57,677 nucleotides of DNA from Porphyromonas sp. (GTDB lineage: Bacteria > Bacteroidota > Bacteroidia > Bacteroidales > Porphyromonadaceae). The stretch is from positions 1-57,677 of the forward strand of contig JAUNLH010000004.1 of NCBI GenBank assembly GCA_030532365.1, given 5' to 3'. A program made the translations under genes and the position numbers. Shown here one piece after another: positions 20,472 through 28,970 of this stretch. The notes under the pieces were generated by a model that made no database searches, had not been told where the DNA came from, and was given only the letters and a program-made list of their open reading frames with translations. The first letter of the stretch is position 1, and the number at the start of each line of letters is the position of its first letter.

Positions 20472-21764
20472 ATGAACTTTGTACAAGAACTAACCTGGAG
20501 AGGAATGATCCACAACATCACACCTGGTGCTGAGGAGATCCTCTCTAAGGAGATCACAAGCGGTTACTTGGGTATCGACCCGACGGCCGATTCGCTACAT
20601 ATCGGCCACCTCGTGGGTGTAATGATGCTTCGCCACTTCCAGAAGGCAGGGCACCGCCCTGTGGCGCTCATCGGTGGCGCTACTGGTATGATCGGTGACC
20701 CCTCGATGAAGTCTGCAGAGCGCAACCTCCTCGATGAGGAGACCCTTCGCCACAATCAGGCTGCGATCAAGGAGCAGCTCAGTCGTTTTCTCGACTTTGA
20801 GAGCGATGCGCCCAATGCCGCTATCCTGGTAAATAACTACGACTGGATGAAGGATTATTCTTTCCTCAACTTTATCCGCGACATAGGTAAGCATATCACA
20901 GTCAACTATATGATGGCGAAAGACTCTGTGCAAAAGAGACTTCAGCCTGACTCTGGTGTGGGGATGTCCTTTACCGAGTTTTCGTACCAGCTCCTCCAGG
21001 GCTATGACTACCAGTACCTCTATGAGCACGAGGGCTGTCGCCTGCAGCTAGGGGGCTCCGACCAATGGGGTAATATCACCACTGGTATCGAGCTGATCCG
21101 CCGCAGGTTGCAGGGCGAGGCATACGGTATCACCTGCCCGCTGATCACCAAGGCCGATGGTGGCAAGTTTGGCAAGACCGAGAGCGGAAACGTCTGGCTC
21201 GATCGTCGCTACACTTCGCCCTACAAGTTCTACCAGTTTTGGCTTAATGTCTCAGATGAAGATGCTAGCAAGTTTGTCCGTATCTTCACCTCCCTACCCC
21301 GTGAGGAGATCGAAGCACTTGAGGCTCAGCATGCTCAGAGCCCGCACACTCGTATCCTGCAAGCTCGCCTAGCGAAAGAGCTAATGCTGCTCGTACACAC
21401 CCAGGAGGACTACAATACGGCGACGCAGGTGTCGGAGATCCTCTTTGGCAAGGGATCAGTGGAGACGCTTAAGAGCCTTGATGATGAGACCATTCTCTCG
21501 GTATTTGAGGGCGTGCCTCAGGCAAAAGTGAGTGGCGACCATATCTCCGGAGGTATGGGGCTACTCGATCTGCTGGTAACGGAGGCAGGCTTCTTCCAGA
21601 GCAAGGGCGAGCTCCGCAAGCTTATCAAGAGCGGTGGCGTCAGTATCAATAAGGAGAAAGTCTCCGATGAGAGCTACGTGCCCACTGTGGACGATCTGAT
21701 CAATGGTAAGTATCTACTGATCCAGAGAGGGCGTAAGAACTATTACCTACTCATAGCCGAGTAA
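20472..21764 (+). CDS. tyrS: Tyrosyl-tRNA synthetase
   Basis: Class Ic aminoacyl-tRNA synthetase charging tRNA-Tyr. The protein has 430 aa in the usual order: Rossmann catalytic domain with HIGH at 43-46 (SLHIGHLVG), tyrosine pocket around [12 protein letters not shown] and GGSDQWGN, and the mobile KFGKT loop from K232 in place of KMSKS. An anticodon-binding helical domain follows, then a C-terminal S4-like RNA-binding domain ([15 protein letters not shown]). No T-box-like leader is seen in the short 5' region. It is followed by a strong terminator. Confidence 0.97.
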   Translation: MNFVQELTWRGMIHNITPGAEEILSKEITSGYLGIDPTADSLHIGHLVGVMMLRHFQKAGHRPVALIGGATGMIGDPSMKSAERNLLDEETLRHNQAAIKEQLSRFLDFESDAPNAAILVNNYDWMKDYSFLNFIRDIGKHITVNYMMAKDSVQKRLQPDSGVGMSFTEFSYQLLQGYDYQYLYEHEGCRLQLGGSDQWGNITTGIELIRRRLQGEAYGITCPLITKADGGKFGKTESGNVWLDRRYTSPYKFYQFWLNVSDEDASKFVRIFTSLPREEIEALEAQHAQSPHTRILQARLAKELMLLVHTQEDYNTATQVSEILFGKGSVETLKSLDDETILSVFEGVPQAKVSGDHISGGMGLLDLLVTEAGFFQSKGELRKLIKSGGVSINKEKVSDESYVPTVDDLINGKYLLIQRGRKNYYLLIAE

Positions 21765-21797
21765 GGGGGTAGACCACATTACCACTAAAAAGAAGAG

Positions 21798-21829
21798 GAG
21801 CGGTCTTGAAACTTCAAGACCGCTCCCTT
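21798..21829 (+). terminator. Intrinsic terminator after tyrS
   Basis: Perfect 13-bp stem (GAGCGGTCTTGAA at 21798-21810, complement at 21813-21825) with a two-base gap, followed by CCTTTAT. A second, shorter hairpin follows 14 bases later. Confidence 0.88.
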
Positions 21830-21842
21830 TATAAAATAGGAA

Positions 21843-21926
21843 AGGATGTCTCCCGACATCCTAAAACCTTTCTTTAACCTATAATCTAATACTATTATGA
21901 AAAAACCACATAGCAAAGGTATATAA
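21843..21926 (+). other. Orphan hairpin and nine-codon ORF downstream of tyrS
   Basis: A perfect 8-bp hairpin (AGGATGTC at 21843-21850, GACATCCT at 21855-21862, loop TCCC) is followed by an A/T-rich stretch. A tiny frame then starts with ATG at 21897 and encodes MKKPHSKGI before TAA. No gene follows on the plus strand; aroA is convergent and ends at 22312. It may be a small RNA or a leader remnant, or mean nothing. 21927-22107 holds nothing I can name. Confidence 0.35.
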
Positions 21927-22107
21927 TTTTTCCGTACTACCAAAACTATTCTGCGAATAATCTAGGAAAAACGGCATATTTAACCTTTGTTTCTGTGAAA
22001 TGCGTGTGTTTATAGATCGTTAACTATCTAGATTCATTTTTCTACCCTATTCTGGTGCATCCGTAGGTCGGATTTCGAGCTTAACTACATTGGAGCTGGA
22101 GCAATTC

Positions 22108-22211
22108 TACCCCCGAACTTAGAAAATCTAAGTTCCCAACTTCGTTGCATCTAAGTTCCGAACTTAGACAAGTCGAAGTTCCCAACTCCGATTTGTCGAG
22201 GTTCGTATCTC
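22108..22211. repeat. Five-core palindromic array B
   Basis: Cores begin at 22108, 22130, 22153, 22176 and 22199. They read TACCCCCGAACTT, AAGTTCCCAACTT, AAGTTCCGAACTT, AAGTTCCCAACTC and AGGTTCGTATCTC. The central triplets CCG and CCC alternate over the first four cores. The first spacer, AGAAAATCT, has 9 bases and makes an 8-bp hairpin with its flanks. Spacer 2, CGTTGCATCT, is identical to the reverse complement of a spacer in array C. The array lies between convergent tyrS and aroA. Confidence 0.92.
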
Positions 22212-22311
22212 CGATTTTTTAGAGCTCAATCTTGCGATTTCTTTAGCTAGGTGCACTTCGGTTTGTATGTGGAGATGGAGGGAGTACGCACTGCGCCACT
22301 CTTTTGAGTTG

Positions 22312-23538
22312 CTATTGGAGCTGGCTCAACTGCTCCCAGAAGCTAGGGAAGCTCTTGGTGACACTCTCTTTGTCTGATAGGTGTAGACCGAGGTCTCGTG
22401 CAGCGTCGAGTATGGCGAACGCCATAGTGATGCGGTGGTCGTTGTAGGTCGTGATATGTGCGCCGCGGGTGGGGGTGGCTGGCTCTGTGCCATCCCATGA
22501 GAGGGTGTTTGCCCCTGTGGTAAATCCGCTATAGCCTAGGTTCTCTAGCCCCTCTCTAACCGCACACAGGCGATCGGACTCCTTATGTCTTAGGGTCTTG
22601 ATGCCTCGGAAATGAAAGGGAACGCCCGTAGCTGTACAGGTAACGGCGAGGGCAGGAAAGAGGTCGATCTGCTGGGATAGGTCGAGATCGAGCTTGCGGG
22701 GTCGGAGCGAACCAGTACGATGTAAGACTTGGTTGTCATCAAGGCTGACGCCCCATAAAGCGAAGATATCCGTGATCTTAGCATCGGGCTGGTGTGAATT
22801 GGATTGCAATCCCGGGAGATAGATGGGCTCGGTTTCTCCTCCGATGGCTAGGAGTTGGTAGATGTAACTCGTGCTGCTCCAGTCTGCTTCTACTGGCTTG
22901 AGTGTTGCGGAGATTGGTGAGATCCTTTTGATTTCAATGACTTCTCCGGTGTAGGTACACTCTATCCCACGCGCTCGCAGTAGCTGAATTGTGAGCCACA
23001 GATAGCTAAATGACGGGGCTTCTGGTGCCACCTTTAGTCGGAGGGTATTCCAATCAAGGAGAGGGGCTGTTAGTAGGATAGAGCTTGCAAACTGGCTGCT
23101 GCTCCAGTGAGTTGTGTCTATCGTACTATTAAATCGTCGGCTCTTGGCGGGGCTGACATGGAGTGTAGTGCCGTGCCAGGTGAAGTGTGCGCCTAAGCCT
23201 TCGTATACGCTGAGTAGAGGCGTTAGCGGTCGCTCTGCTAGCCGACTGCTGCAGTGGAGCGTGGTGGGGCTGGATCGCAGTGCTGCTAGTGCAGTGAGGA
23301 AGCGCAGCGCCGTACCGCTCTCGTGGCAGTCGAGTGCCACCTCTCCTCCACCCTGCTCCTCAAGTCGCTTGAGCGCTTCACCAAGTACGATGACATCGAC
23401 AGGTAGATCTCTGTCGTAGAGGGCTTTGTAGTACTGGTAGCGCTCTCGTGCAGACGAAAAAAGAAGGTGATCCACCATCAGCTCTCGCGCAGCAATGCTC
23501 TTGCTGGGAGGTAGGTGGATCACCTTCGTCTGACACAT
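22312..23538 (-). CDS. aroA: 3-phosphoshikimate 1-carboxyvinyltransferase (EPSP synthase)
   Basis: Sixth step of the shikimate pathway: shikimate-3-phosphate plus PEP to EPSP. The 408 aa protein has diverged motifs but keeps the key ones: PPSKSIAARELM (PEP/S3P-binding Lys-Ser), ESGTALRFLTAL, SSSQFASSILL, the catalytic Asp/Glu region around QIDLFPALAV, KESDRLCAV, and TYNDHRITMAFAI. It is slightly shorter than typical class I enzymes. It is the last gene of the long minus-strand run, 17 bases after deoC. No separate terminator was found; the nearest structure downstream is array B. Confidence 0.92.
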   Translation of the reverse strand: MCQTKVIHLPPSKSIAARELMVDHLLFSSARERYQYYKALYDRDLPVDVIVLGEALKRLEEQGGGEVALDCHESGTALRFLTALAALRSSPTTLHCSSRLAERPLTPLLSVYEGLGAHFTWHGTTLHVSPAKSRRFNSTIDTTHWSSSQFASSILLTAPLLDWNTLRLKVAPEAPSFSYLWLTIQLLRARGIECTYTGEVIEIKRISPISATLKPVEADWSSTSYIYQLLAIGGETEPIYLPGLQSNSHQPDAKITDIFALWGVSLDDNQVLHRTGSLRPRKLDLDLSQQIDLFPALAVTCTATGVPFHFRGIKTLRHKESDRLCAVREGLENLGYSGFTTGANTLSWDGTEPATPTRGAHITTYNDHRITMAFAILDAARDLGLHLSDKESVTKSFPSFWEQLSQLQ

Positions 23539-23555
23539 GGCTTTAGTGCTGCGGC

Positions 23556-24461
23556 TTACTGCAATGCCTTGAGTACATTGCCCTCAAGTGACGAGGCTCC
23601 GAAGCGGAAGAGCTCGTTGTTGAGCCACTCTTCGCCAAGCACGCCCTTTACGATGCAGAGGTACTCTATAGCCTCCTCTACAGTGCGGACACCGCCACTT
23701 ATCTTTAGCCCTTTGCGGATGCCATACTTCTCATAGTACTCCTTGAGCACTGTTGCCATTACGTAGGCAGCTGGGAGTGAGGCGCCTGGGAACTCCTTTC
23801 CGGTGGAGGTCTTGATGAAGTCTGCTCCGCAGAAGAGTGAGATGATGCTGGCTCGCTGGATGTTTTCGAGCGAACCGAGCGCCCCTGTCTCTAGGATCAC
23901 TTTGAGCGTGACGTCGCGGGTGACGTCGCGCAGCTCCTCAATCTCGGTCACTACTGCGTTGTAATCACCTGCGAGGAAATTTCCCACATGTAGGACGATG
24001 TCGATCTCATTTGCGCCGTCCTTGACTGCAAGCGCTGTCTCTGCAACCTTGATCTCTGTGAAGGTCTGTGATGAGGGGAATCCTCCGGACACTGCGCATA
24101 CGCCTACACCCTCTACGCCTAGGAACTCGCGCACTGTTGCAACAAAGTTGGGGTAGACACAGATGCTGGCGACAGGTGGGATGTCTGGAGAGGTGCTGTC
24201 TAGCTCATTGACCTTAGAGACCATGTGGTATACGTGGTCCGCGTGGTCTGTAGCGCTCAGAGTGGTGAGGTCGATGAGGCTGTGGATGAGACGGGCGGTT
24301 CCTTTGGTCTGCATTGAATCTCGGTGCAGATTGATCAGGCGAGCGATCTCGTCGTTGACCGCCTGCGGTGACGCTATAGGTGTAAAGGCGTCAAAGGCTT
24401 CTTGAAACTTGCTCTTGAATCCGTGGTTGTGCTCGGATTCTTTCTTGATCTCGTTTGGCAT
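23556..24461 (-). CDS. deoC: Deoxyribose-phosphate aldolase
   Basis: Class I aldolase cleaving 2-deoxyribose-5-phosphate to glyceraldehyde-3-phosphate and acetaldehyde in deoxynucleoside salvage. The ATG at 24461 gives MPNEIKKE and 301 aa. The frame can be extended to 24515, but that would run far into the mazG-like gene. Motifs: VASICVYPNFV, GGFPSSQT, GANEIDIVLHVG, LKVILETGAL with the proton-relay lysine, and DFIKTSTGKEFPGAS with the Schiff-base lysine, then LKISGGVRTVEEA. It is longer than the roughly 220-260 aa short forms because of an N-terminal extension. Confidence 0.95.
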   Translation of the reverse strand: MPNEIKKESEHNHGFKSKFQEAFDAFTPIASPQAVNDEIARLINLHRDSMQTKGTARLIHSLIDLTTLSATDHADHVYHMVSKVNELDSTSPDIPPVASICVYPNFVATVREFLGVEGVGVCAVSGGFPSSQTFTEIKVAETALAVKDGANEIDIVLHVGNFLAGDYNAVVTEIEELRDVTRDVTLKVILETGALGSLENIQRASIISLFCGADFIKTSTGKEFPGASLPAAYVMATVLKEYYEKYGIRKGLKISGGVRTVEEAIEYLCIVKGVLGEEWLNNELFRFGASSLEGNVLKALQ

Positions 24462-24471
24462 ATATTTTCTA

Positions 24472-24822
24472 TTAGTGTTTGTGTAACTTCGGATTGTTGT
24501 GGTGCCTAGTCGCATCTCGCCTTGTCTTCTTCTCTAGATTGTCAGCAAAGGCAGCAGTGAGGTCGCAGCCCGTCTGATTGGCTATGGCTACCAGTACCCA
24601 GAGGACATCAGCTAACTCTTCGGCTAGTCGCTCTTTGGAGATCTCTTCGCCCGCTTTGGCGCTCTGCTCTCCATAAAGCCGCGCCATGAGTCGCCCCACC
24701 TCGCCGACCTCCTCTGTGAGTATGGCGAAGTTGGTTAGGGGCTCGAAGTATCGGACCCCATACTCCTTGATCCAAGCGTCTACCCGCTCTTGTAGCTCCT
24801 GTAGTGTGTATTCTCTGCTCAA
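24472..24822 (-). CDS. MazG-like nucleotide pyrophosphohydrolase
   Basis: 116 aa all-alpha NTP pyrophosphatase fold. The metal-binding helices are visible as ILTEEVGEVGRLMARLYGE and LAEELADVLWVLVAIANQTG, matching the ExxE and ExxD patterns of MazG/dUTPase-2 relatives. It probably hydrolyses non-canonical or excess NTPs. Its start overlaps the dtd stop by four bases and its stop lies 10 bases before deoC. Confidence 0.9.
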   Translation of the reverse strand: MSREYTLQELQERVDAWIKEYGVRYFEPLTNFAILTEEVGEVGRLMARLYGEQSAKAGEEISKERLAEELADVLWVLVAIANQTGCDLTAAFADNLEKKTRRDATRHHNNPKLHKH

Positions 24823-25268
24823 CGTTGTCGGCTATCTATGACAATGGTGACTGGACCATCGTTGACCAATGACACCTGCATATCTGCTCCAAAGATACCC
24901 CTTTGGACGGGCTTGCCCAAACCATCGCTCAGGGCTTCTGCCATCCGCTCGTAGAGTGGCTCTGAAACCTCTGGGCGAGCGGCTTGGATGTAGCTGGGGC
25001 GGTTGCCCTTTTTCGTGGCGGCGAGTAGTGTGAACTGAGAGATTAGGAGGATCTCTCCTTCTATCTGTCTGACATCGAGGTTCATAACGCCTTGATCGTC
25101 GTCAAATATGCGTAATTGTAGGGTCTTCTTTAGGATGTAGTCGAAGTCCTCGTCACTGTCCCCTACCTCGATGCCTAGTAATACCAGCAATCCTGCTCCA
25201 ATGCTGGATACTAGCTTGTCCTCTACGCTGACCGATGCTTCTTTTACCCTCTGTATCACTACTTTCAT
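24819..25268 (-). CDS. dtd: D-aminoacyl-tRNA deacylase
   Basis: Removes D-amino acids and mischarged glycine from tRNA. The 149 aa protein matches the usual length of about 145-150. It opens MKVVIQRVKEASVSV and carries the two cross-subunit active-site motifs SQFTLLA and NDGPVT. Its start is 3 bases after the uvrC stop and it overlaps the mazG-like gene. Confidence 0.96.
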   Translation of the reverse strand: MKVVIQRVKEASVSVEDKLVSSIGAGLLVLLGIEVGDSDEDFDYILKKTLQLRIFDDDQGVMNLDVRQIEGEILLISQFTLLAATKKGNRPSYIQAARPEVSEPLYERMAEALSDGLGKPVQRGIFGADMQVSLVNDGPVTIVIDSRQR

Positions 25269-25271
25269 AGT

Positions 25272-27092
25272 TTACTCCTTAGCTTTGTCTTGAAAGAAAT
25301 TGTACACCTCCTTGCCTTTTACCTCACCTATTGCGGATTGTAGCTCCTCTAGAGATGCCTCGCGGATCCGCTTGACGCTTTTAAAGGTACGTAGGAGCTT
25401 CTTTTTGTTGACTGGGCCAATACCCTGGATCTCATCCAGTATCGAGTGTCGCTGGCTCTTACTGCGCTCATCGCGGTGAAACTTGATGGCGAAGCGGTGG
25501 ACCTCGTTTTGTATGCGCTCCAATAGGAAGAAGACCTGGCTTCTCTGCATGATTCCTACCACTTGTGGCGGATCTCCGTAGAGCACTTGATTGGTGTTGT
25601 GCCGGTCGTCTTTCGCCAGTCCCATCACCGGGATGTCCACGCCGATGCTCTCGAGAGCGCTCTTGACCGTGCTCATATGTCCCTTGCCTCCGTCTGTTAC
25701 GATCAGGTCGGGAAGGTCGCTTCCCTCCTCTTGCATCCTACTGTACCTCCGAATTACGACCTCCTCCATAGAGGCGTAATCGTCTGGGCCAGAGACACCT
25801 CTGATGTGGTAGAGACGGTAGTCTCTCTTGCTGGGCATGGCTCCTTTGAAGACAACACATGCAGCTATGGGGTTGGTCCCCAGTGTGTTAGAGTTGTCGA
25901 ATGCCTCTACATGATAAGGTAGCTTTGGAAGTCCGACAAATGATTGTAGCTCTCTGAGTATCTGTGTGTTACGTTGCTCTGGATTGAGCTTTTCAGCTTG
26001 GTTGTGCTTGTCTCGCATGTATTGACGCACGTTTGCCATGCTTAGGTCCAATACCTTTCGGCGGTCTCCGCGCTGAGGGATCGTAATGGTGACCCCTGGG
26101 AAGTCCGAGAACTCCGGCTCGTAGGGTAGGATCAACTCCTTTACCTTTCCCTTAGTCAGGTTGAGTAGTTCTACAATGGCTGTGGCGAAGAAGTGGCTCT
26201 CCTCCTCCTCGATCCTCTTACGATACTCTAGCGTTCGTCCAGCAATAATACTTCCCTCATGTATCTCAAAGTAATTGATATAGAATGACTTGAGATCGCT
26301 AGCTGCACTGACGACGAGCGCATCACCGATCACGTCGCTCATTACCATGCTCTTCGCTTGATAGCCCTCTATCTGTGAGATCGTCTCTTGTAGCCGTCCG
26401 GCTCTCTCGAAGTCGAGTCCGGCTGCTGCCTCCCCTATTTCTCTCTTCAGCCTTTGTTTCACCTCTCCCACCTCTCCTTTCAATATCTTTCTCGCCTCGT
26501 TTATATCTCGGTCATACTCTTCTTTGGATTGAAAACCCTCGCAAGGTCCATTACAGCGATCGATGTGATACTTTAGACAGACTTTGAACTTCCCTATTGC
26601 GATGTCTTCTTCGTTGAGGTTAAGTGAACAAGTCCTGAACTTAAAAATCCTCCGAAATAGGCTGATGATCGTCCACGCCATCGAGGGTGAGGGATACGGC
26701 CCATAGTACTCGCTGCCGTCACGTATGTATTTGTGTGTCACGAATACTCGGGGAAATGGCTCATTTTTGATACAGATGTAGGGGTAGGTGTCACCCTCTT
26801 TAAGGAGTACGTTGTATACAGGTTGATATTGCTTGATAAGGTTATTCTCCAATAAGAGAGCATCGTGCTCGCTCTTCACTACGATGTACTCCACAGTTGC
26901 GAATGATCGAAGAAGGGCTCGTGTTTTACGATCCTCAGGAGTTCTCTGGAAGTATGAACTTAGCCTGCGCCTTAGGTTTTTAGCCTTGCCGACATAGATG
27001 ACAACGCCCCTTTCGTCCCGGTATGTGTAGCATCCGGGTAGCTCTGGAATCGTGCTGAGAGACTCAACTATTTCTTGCTTTTGTAGCAACAC
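25272..27092 (-). CDS. uvrC: UvrABC system protein C
   Basis: Dual-incision endonuclease of nucleotide excision repair. The 606 aa protein is ordered as expected. The N-terminal GIY-YIG nuclease (PGCYTYRDERGVVIYVGKAK, with CYTY in place of GIY) is followed by the cysteine-containing linker (CSLNLNEEDI, CLKYHIDRCNGPCEG). A UVR motif comes at about 205-240. The RNase H-like endonuclease has EAFDNSNTLGTNPIA and IVTDGGKGH. The C-terminal helix-hairpin-helix pair is IQGIGPVNKKKLL and the following repeat. It lies 3 bases after mnmG. Confidence 0.96.
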   Translation of the reverse strand: MLLQKQEIVESLSTIPELPGCYTYRDERGVVIYVGKAKNLRRRLSSYFQRTPEDRKTRALLRSFATVEYIVVKSEHDALLLENNLIKQYQPVYNVLLKEGDTYPYICIKNEPFPRVFVTHKYIRDGSEYYGPYPSPSMAWTIISLFRRIFKFRTCSLNLNEEDIAIGKFKVCLKYHIDRCNGPCEGFQSKEEYDRDINEARKILKGEVGEVKQRLKREIGEAAAGLDFERAGRLQETISQIEGYQAKSMVMSDVIGDALVVSAASDLKSFYINYFEIHEGSIIAGRTLEYRKRIEEEESHFFATAIVELLNLTKGKVKELILPYEPEFSDFPGVTITIPQRGDRRKVLDLSMANVRQYMRDKHNQAEKLNPEQRNTQILRELQSFVGLPKLPYHVEAFDNSNTLGTNPIAACVVFKGAMPSKRDYRLYHIRGVSGPDDYASMEEVVIRRYSRMQEEGSDLPDLIVTDGGKGHMSTVKSALESIGVDIPVMGLAKDDRHNTNQVLYGDPPQVVGIMQRSQVFFLLERIQNEVHRFAIKFHRDERSKSQRHSILDEIQGIGPVNKKKLLRTFKSVKRIREASLEELQSAIGEVKGKEVYNFFQDKAKE

Positions 27093-27095
27093 AGC

Positions 27096-28967
27096 TCAAC
27101 GCCCCATTAAGACTAGTAAAACGTTTATATCAGAGGGAGAAACCCCTGGGATCCGTGAAGCTTGGCCAATGGTTAGAGGATCAATGGATGAGAGCTTCGA
27201 ACGCGCTTCTATCGAAAGTGCGGTCACAGAATGGTAATCGATCCGACCTCGGATCTTTACATCCTCCAGTCTCCGAGCCTTTTCAGCTTGCTCTCGCTCC
27301 CGCTCGATATACCCAGCATATTTCATTTCTATCTCAACTGAAAGTAGCACCTCTTCGGAGTATTTCCGAAGTTCGGGTACATAATCAATGAAGTCAAGTA
27401 TCGATAGATTGGGGCGGAGAAGTAAATCTCCGATCGATTTGCTCTCCGAGATTGGACTCGTTTCACGTGAAACTAAAAATTCATTATCCTCTGGTGTCGG
27501 CTTTATTTTAGTTGCAAGTAGCAGATTTGCGAGTTCTGCCTTTGCTTCTTTCTTAGCCCGGTATTGCTTATAGCGTTCTTCGGATAGCAGTCCTATCTCA
27601 TATCCAACTTGAGAAAGTCTTTCATCGGCATTGTCTTGTCTCAGAAGTATACGATACTCTGCTCTGCTAGTGAACATTCGGTAGGGCTCATCTACACCTT
27701 TAATGATGAGGTCATCTATGAGGACTCCGATATATGCCTGGTCTCGGCTAAGTGTGAAATCCACCTTGCCGTCACCGTTGACGCATTGCCGGTGCGCGTT
27801 TATTCCAGCTATGAGTCCTTGTCCAGCGGCTTCTTCGTAGCCCGTTGTGCCATTTACCTGTCCTGCAAGATACAATCCCGTCACAAGCCGACTTTCGAGT
27901 GTATGGTGTAGTTGGGTGGGATCTAGGTAGTCGTACTCTATAGCATAGCCCGGTCTGAGCACCTGTGCATCTGCAAGCGCTGGTACAAGTTTGAGCGCGT
28001 CGAGTTGTACTTGATAAGGCATTGAGCTGCTGAGTCCGTTGAGGTAACACTCCGTTGTAAATGCTCCTTCAGGTTCAATGAAGAGCGGGTGACGCTCCTT
28101 GTCGGGGAATGTTGCAATCTTAGTTTCGATGCTTGGACAATACCTTGGCCCAATACTTTGTATCTGACCATTGTAAAGCGGAGCTTCATCTAGGTGATCC
28201 TCCAGTAACTGGTGAAGCTCCGGGTTGGTATAGGTGATGAAACAAGAACGTTGGGGTAACTCTCCACGTGAAACATTTGTATCGAATGAAAAGGTGTGCC
28301 AGGTCTCGTCGCCCTTTTGCTCCTCACACATTTCATAATGTATCGTCCTGCCGTCCAGCCGCACGGGTGTCCCTGTCTTCATTCGTCCAGCTCGAAATCC
28401 AAGGCTCACCAACTGCTCTGTGATGCCGTGCGAAGCAGGCTCGCCCATGCGTCCCCCTTCAAATTGGGTCGTTCCTACATGCATGAGACCGCCCATAAAG
28501 GTGCCAGTGGTGAGGATCACGCACTTGCTCTCTATACTCAATCCCATCATGGTGGTTACTCCAGTCACTCGATTGTCTGTGATAGATAGGGAAACGACGG
28601 TGTCTTGCAGGATACTCAGCCCCTCCGTTCGTTCAAGCTCTTCTCTCCATAGCTTCGAATAGTAGTGTCGATCGCACTGGGCTCTCGGGCTCCATACTGC
28701 CGGACCTTTGCTTCTATTGAGCATACGAAACTGTATCGTACTCCTATCTGTAATTATTCCCATCATGCCACCAAGTGCATCTATCTCACGCACTATTTGT
28801 CCTTTCGCTATCCCACCAATGGAGGGGTTGCAGCTCATCTGAGCGATCTTCTCCATATCCATGGTGATGAGCAAGACCTTGGAACCCATGATTGCTGCTG
28901 CTCTGGCTGCTTCACAGCCCGCATGCCCAGCTCCTACTACAATTATATCGTACTGTTGCTCTTTCAT
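27096..28967 (-). CDS. mnmG: tRNA uridine-5-carboxymethylaminomethyl modification enzyme MnmG
   Basis: FAD enzyme that with MnmE installs (carboxymethyl)aminomethyl groups at U34 of tRNAs. The 623 aa protein starts with the dinucleotide-binding [17 protein letters not shown]. It has [23 protein letters not shown], the [15 protein letters not shown] motif, and [29 protein letters not shown] is the second FAD-contact motif, and the C-terminus is the helical MnmE-binding domain. It lies between recG and uvrC, with 3-base gaps on both sides. Confidence 0.97.
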   Translation of the reverse strand: MKEQQYDIIVVGAGHAGCEAARAAAIMGSKVLLITMDMEKIAQMSCNPSIGGIAKGQIVREIDALGGMMGIITDRSTIQFRMLNRSKGPAVWSPRAQCDRHYYSKLWREELERTEGLSILQDTVVSLSITDNRVTGVTTMMGLSIESKCVILTTGTFMGGLMHVGTTQFEGGRMGEPASHGITEQLVSLGFRAGRMKTGTPVRLDGRTIHYEMCEEQKGDETWHTFSFDTNVSRGELPQRSCFITYTNPELHQLLEDHLDEAPLYNGQIQSIGPRYCPSIETKIATFPDKERHPLFIEPEGAFTTECYLNGLSSSMPYQVQLDALKLVPALADAQVLRPGYAIEYDYLDPTQLHHTLESRLVTGLYLAGQVNGTTGYEEAAGQGLIAGINAHRQCVNGDGKVDFTLSRDQAYIGVLIDDLIIKGVDEPYRMFTSRAEYRILLRQDNADERLSQVGYEIGLLSEERYKQYRAKKEAKAELANLLLATKIKPTPEDNEFLVSRETSPISESKSIGDLLLRPNLSILDFIDYVPELRKYSEEVLLSVEIEMKYAGYIEREREQAEKARRLEDVKIRGRIDYHSVTALSIEARSKLSSIDPLTIGQASRIPGVSPSDINVLLVLMGR

Positions 28968-28970
28968 TAC

